From assembly GCA_965662685.1 (NCBI GenBank), contig CBFIIQ010000076.1, positions 1-5,979 on the forward strand: DNA of 5,979 nt, in the 5' to 3' direction. Made by a program: the position numbers and the translations under genes. Shown piece after piece: positions 5,391-5,979 of this stretch (its first letter is position 1; each line of letters opens with the position of its first letter). This DNA is from Eutrophocola sp965662685 (lineage in GTDB: Bacteria > Pseudomonadota > Gammaproteobacteria > Pseudomonadales > Pseudohongiellaceae). Below the pieces are notes generated by a model. The model was not told the origin of the DNA. It saw nothing but the letters and a program-made list of their open reading frames with translations, and did not search any database.

Positions 5391-5525
5391 CCCTTAACTA
5401 TTTCCGTGTTGTCCCGCAGGTAAATAAAAGAAATAAGCAGGGACTGAGGTAGTAGATACGCTCCCTATATCCCCTCTGAAGTTTGCCGATAACATTCATT
5501 GCTGGCGATATCTGCAGACAGCATG

Positions 5526-5612
5526 TTACATGGCCAGGAATACCTCAATTTCACCCAGGCTTTCCTGCCAGATAAAACCCTGAATAAGATCTTTTGAAAA
5601 AATCCGACCCAT
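5526..5612 (-). CDS. Candidate 28-residue ORF in the leader of the HPt-REC-REC gene
   Basis: ATG at 5612-5610 opens a 28-codon frame (MGRIFSKDLIQGF..., ending VFLAM) closed by TAA at 5526-5528. An in-frame TAG lies six codons upstream of the ATG. The peptide alternates hydrophobic and polar residues, but there is no good ribosome binding site, only a poly-A stretch before the ATG. It overlaps the hairpin at 5531-5570. It could be a leader peptide or chance. Confidence 0.18.
   Translation of the reverse strand: MGRIFSKDLIQGFIWQESLGEIEVFLAM
5531..5570. other. Leader hairpin 2
   Basis: TGGC-c-AGGAA (5531-5540) pairs with TTCCTGCCA (5562-5570), a 9-bp stem with one bulged C and a 21-nt loop; an inner CCT/AGG can add pairs. 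It falls within the predicted 5' leader of the gene starting at 5390. No T-run follows on the minus strand. Confidence 0.4.
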
Positions 5613-5635
5613 TTTTTTTAAAGTAGCCTAATTAC

Positions 5636-5670
5636 TGCTTGAATAAACGCAACGCCATTGCATTCAGGCA
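5636..5670. other. Leader hairpin 1
   Basis: TGCTTGAAT (5636-5644) and GCAA (5649-5652) pair with TTGCATTCAGGCA (5658-5670), leaving a 4-nt AAAC bulge and a 5-nt CGCCA loop; one pair is a T-G wobble. It lies about 57-91 nt into the predicted transcript of the HPt-REC-REC gene. It is not followed by a T-run on the minus strand. No known riboswitch or RNA element is recognised. Confidence 0.42.
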
Positions 5671-5733
5671 AAAAATATTTGAATACGATTCTGTGCTGTC
5701 ACCCCTCTAAATGCAAGCCAAACTACTGATTTC

Positions 5734-5761
5734 ATTATAATGATCAGGTAATTCTTGCCAA
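5734..5761 (-). promoter_or_regulatory. Sigma-70 promoter for the HPt-REC-REC gene at 5390
   Basis: On the minus strand TTGGCA (5761-5756) and TATAAT (5739-5734) are separated by 16 bp: a perfect -10 and a 5-of-6 -35. Transcription would start near 5727, giving a leader of about 337 nt before the ATG at 5390. The -10 sits in the palindrome CATTATAATG, so the plus strand also reads TATAAT, without a clear -35. Confidence 0.6.
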
Positions 5762-5979
5762 TTTTTCTGCATAATACTGTCGTTCATCTTTCAAGCTCTG
5801 ACGTGCTAATTGAACTACTGCAAAACCCGGTGTTTCTGTGCTCTCAGTGGCAATTTGTGCCTATTTCTCAAAATATGCGAGCTTGTTATCTCAAAATTTG
5901 CAAAGCGGTTAACATTATTTGCCAGTTTATTTTGGTAATAGTGGTAATTCTGGGATAATTTACAAGTGTGAGTCTGGTA
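5762..5979. other. Right-edge non-coding stretch with a weak rightward promoter
   Basis: There is no convincing gene here. A weak sigma-70-like pair, TTGGTA (5932-5937) and GATAAT (5954-5959) with a 16-bp spacer, faces right and could serve a gene beyond the window edge. The stretch is AT-rich and shows no RNA gene or repeat. Confidence 0.3.

Noticed and set aside
4879..5397. 172-residue plus-strand ORF
   Set aside because: It lies wholly antisense to the HPt-REC-REC gene, which has clear domains; its Ser/Leu-rich composition is the usual shadow of a real frame.
5755..5958. 67-residue plus-strand ORF starting with TTG and ending in a hydrophobic stretch
   Set aside because: It has a rare start, no ribosome binding site, AT-rich composition that makes hydrophobic codons likely, and it overlaps the -35 of the better-supported minus-strand promoter.

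Overview
The window looks like a moderately AT-rich gammaproteobacterial chromosome segment, probably from a free-living or marine, aerobic, respiring lineage. This placement is an inference from a periplasmic PQQ/haem-c dehydrogenase, a sigma-54 promoter, REP-like palindromes of a type common in gammaproteobacteria, and HPt/receiver phosphorelay proteins. No 16S rRNA or other taxonomic marker is present, so it is tentative.

Layout. (1) 1-1007, plus strand: the 3' end of a PQQ-dependent dehydrogenase ending in a haem-c domain; its start lies outside the window. (2) 1008-1342: non-coding, with a dispersed repeat copy, a cluster of REP-like palindromes and a strong terminator for the next gene. 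(3) 1343-1741, minus strand: a small exported basic protein of unknown function carrying the motif RGAPGK twice. (4) 1742-1965: a divergent promoter region with a textbook sigma-54 (-24/-12) site facing right. (5) 1966-2466, plus strand: an exported retropepsin-like aspartic protease. (6) 2467-2674: the gap between converging genes, holding an 11-copy CAAGTCT heptamer array and an inverted copy of the dispersed repeat. (7) 2675-3823 and 4170-5390, both minus strand: two paralogous proteins of architecture HPt-REC-REC with no output domain. They are separated by 346 bp containing a 13-bp repeat cluster and a tiny ORF. (8) 5391-5979: non-coding, with a good sigma-70 promoter for the upstream HPt-REC-REC gene, a roughly 337-nt leader with two hairpins, and no convincing gene.

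How the parts relate. The dehydrogenase feeds electrons from a periplasmic substrate into its own haem c and has no visible link to the rest. The small basic protein and the protease are divergently transcribed from a shared regulatory region and are both exported, so they may be co-regulated. The paralogous phosphorelay proteins are the most interesting pair. Each keeps most phosphotransfer residues but has lost a different one: the downstream copy lacks the acidic pair of its first receiver, and the upstream copy has His in place of the conserved HPt Lys. This suggests a duplication followed by division of labour. Their cognate kinase and output partner are not in the window.
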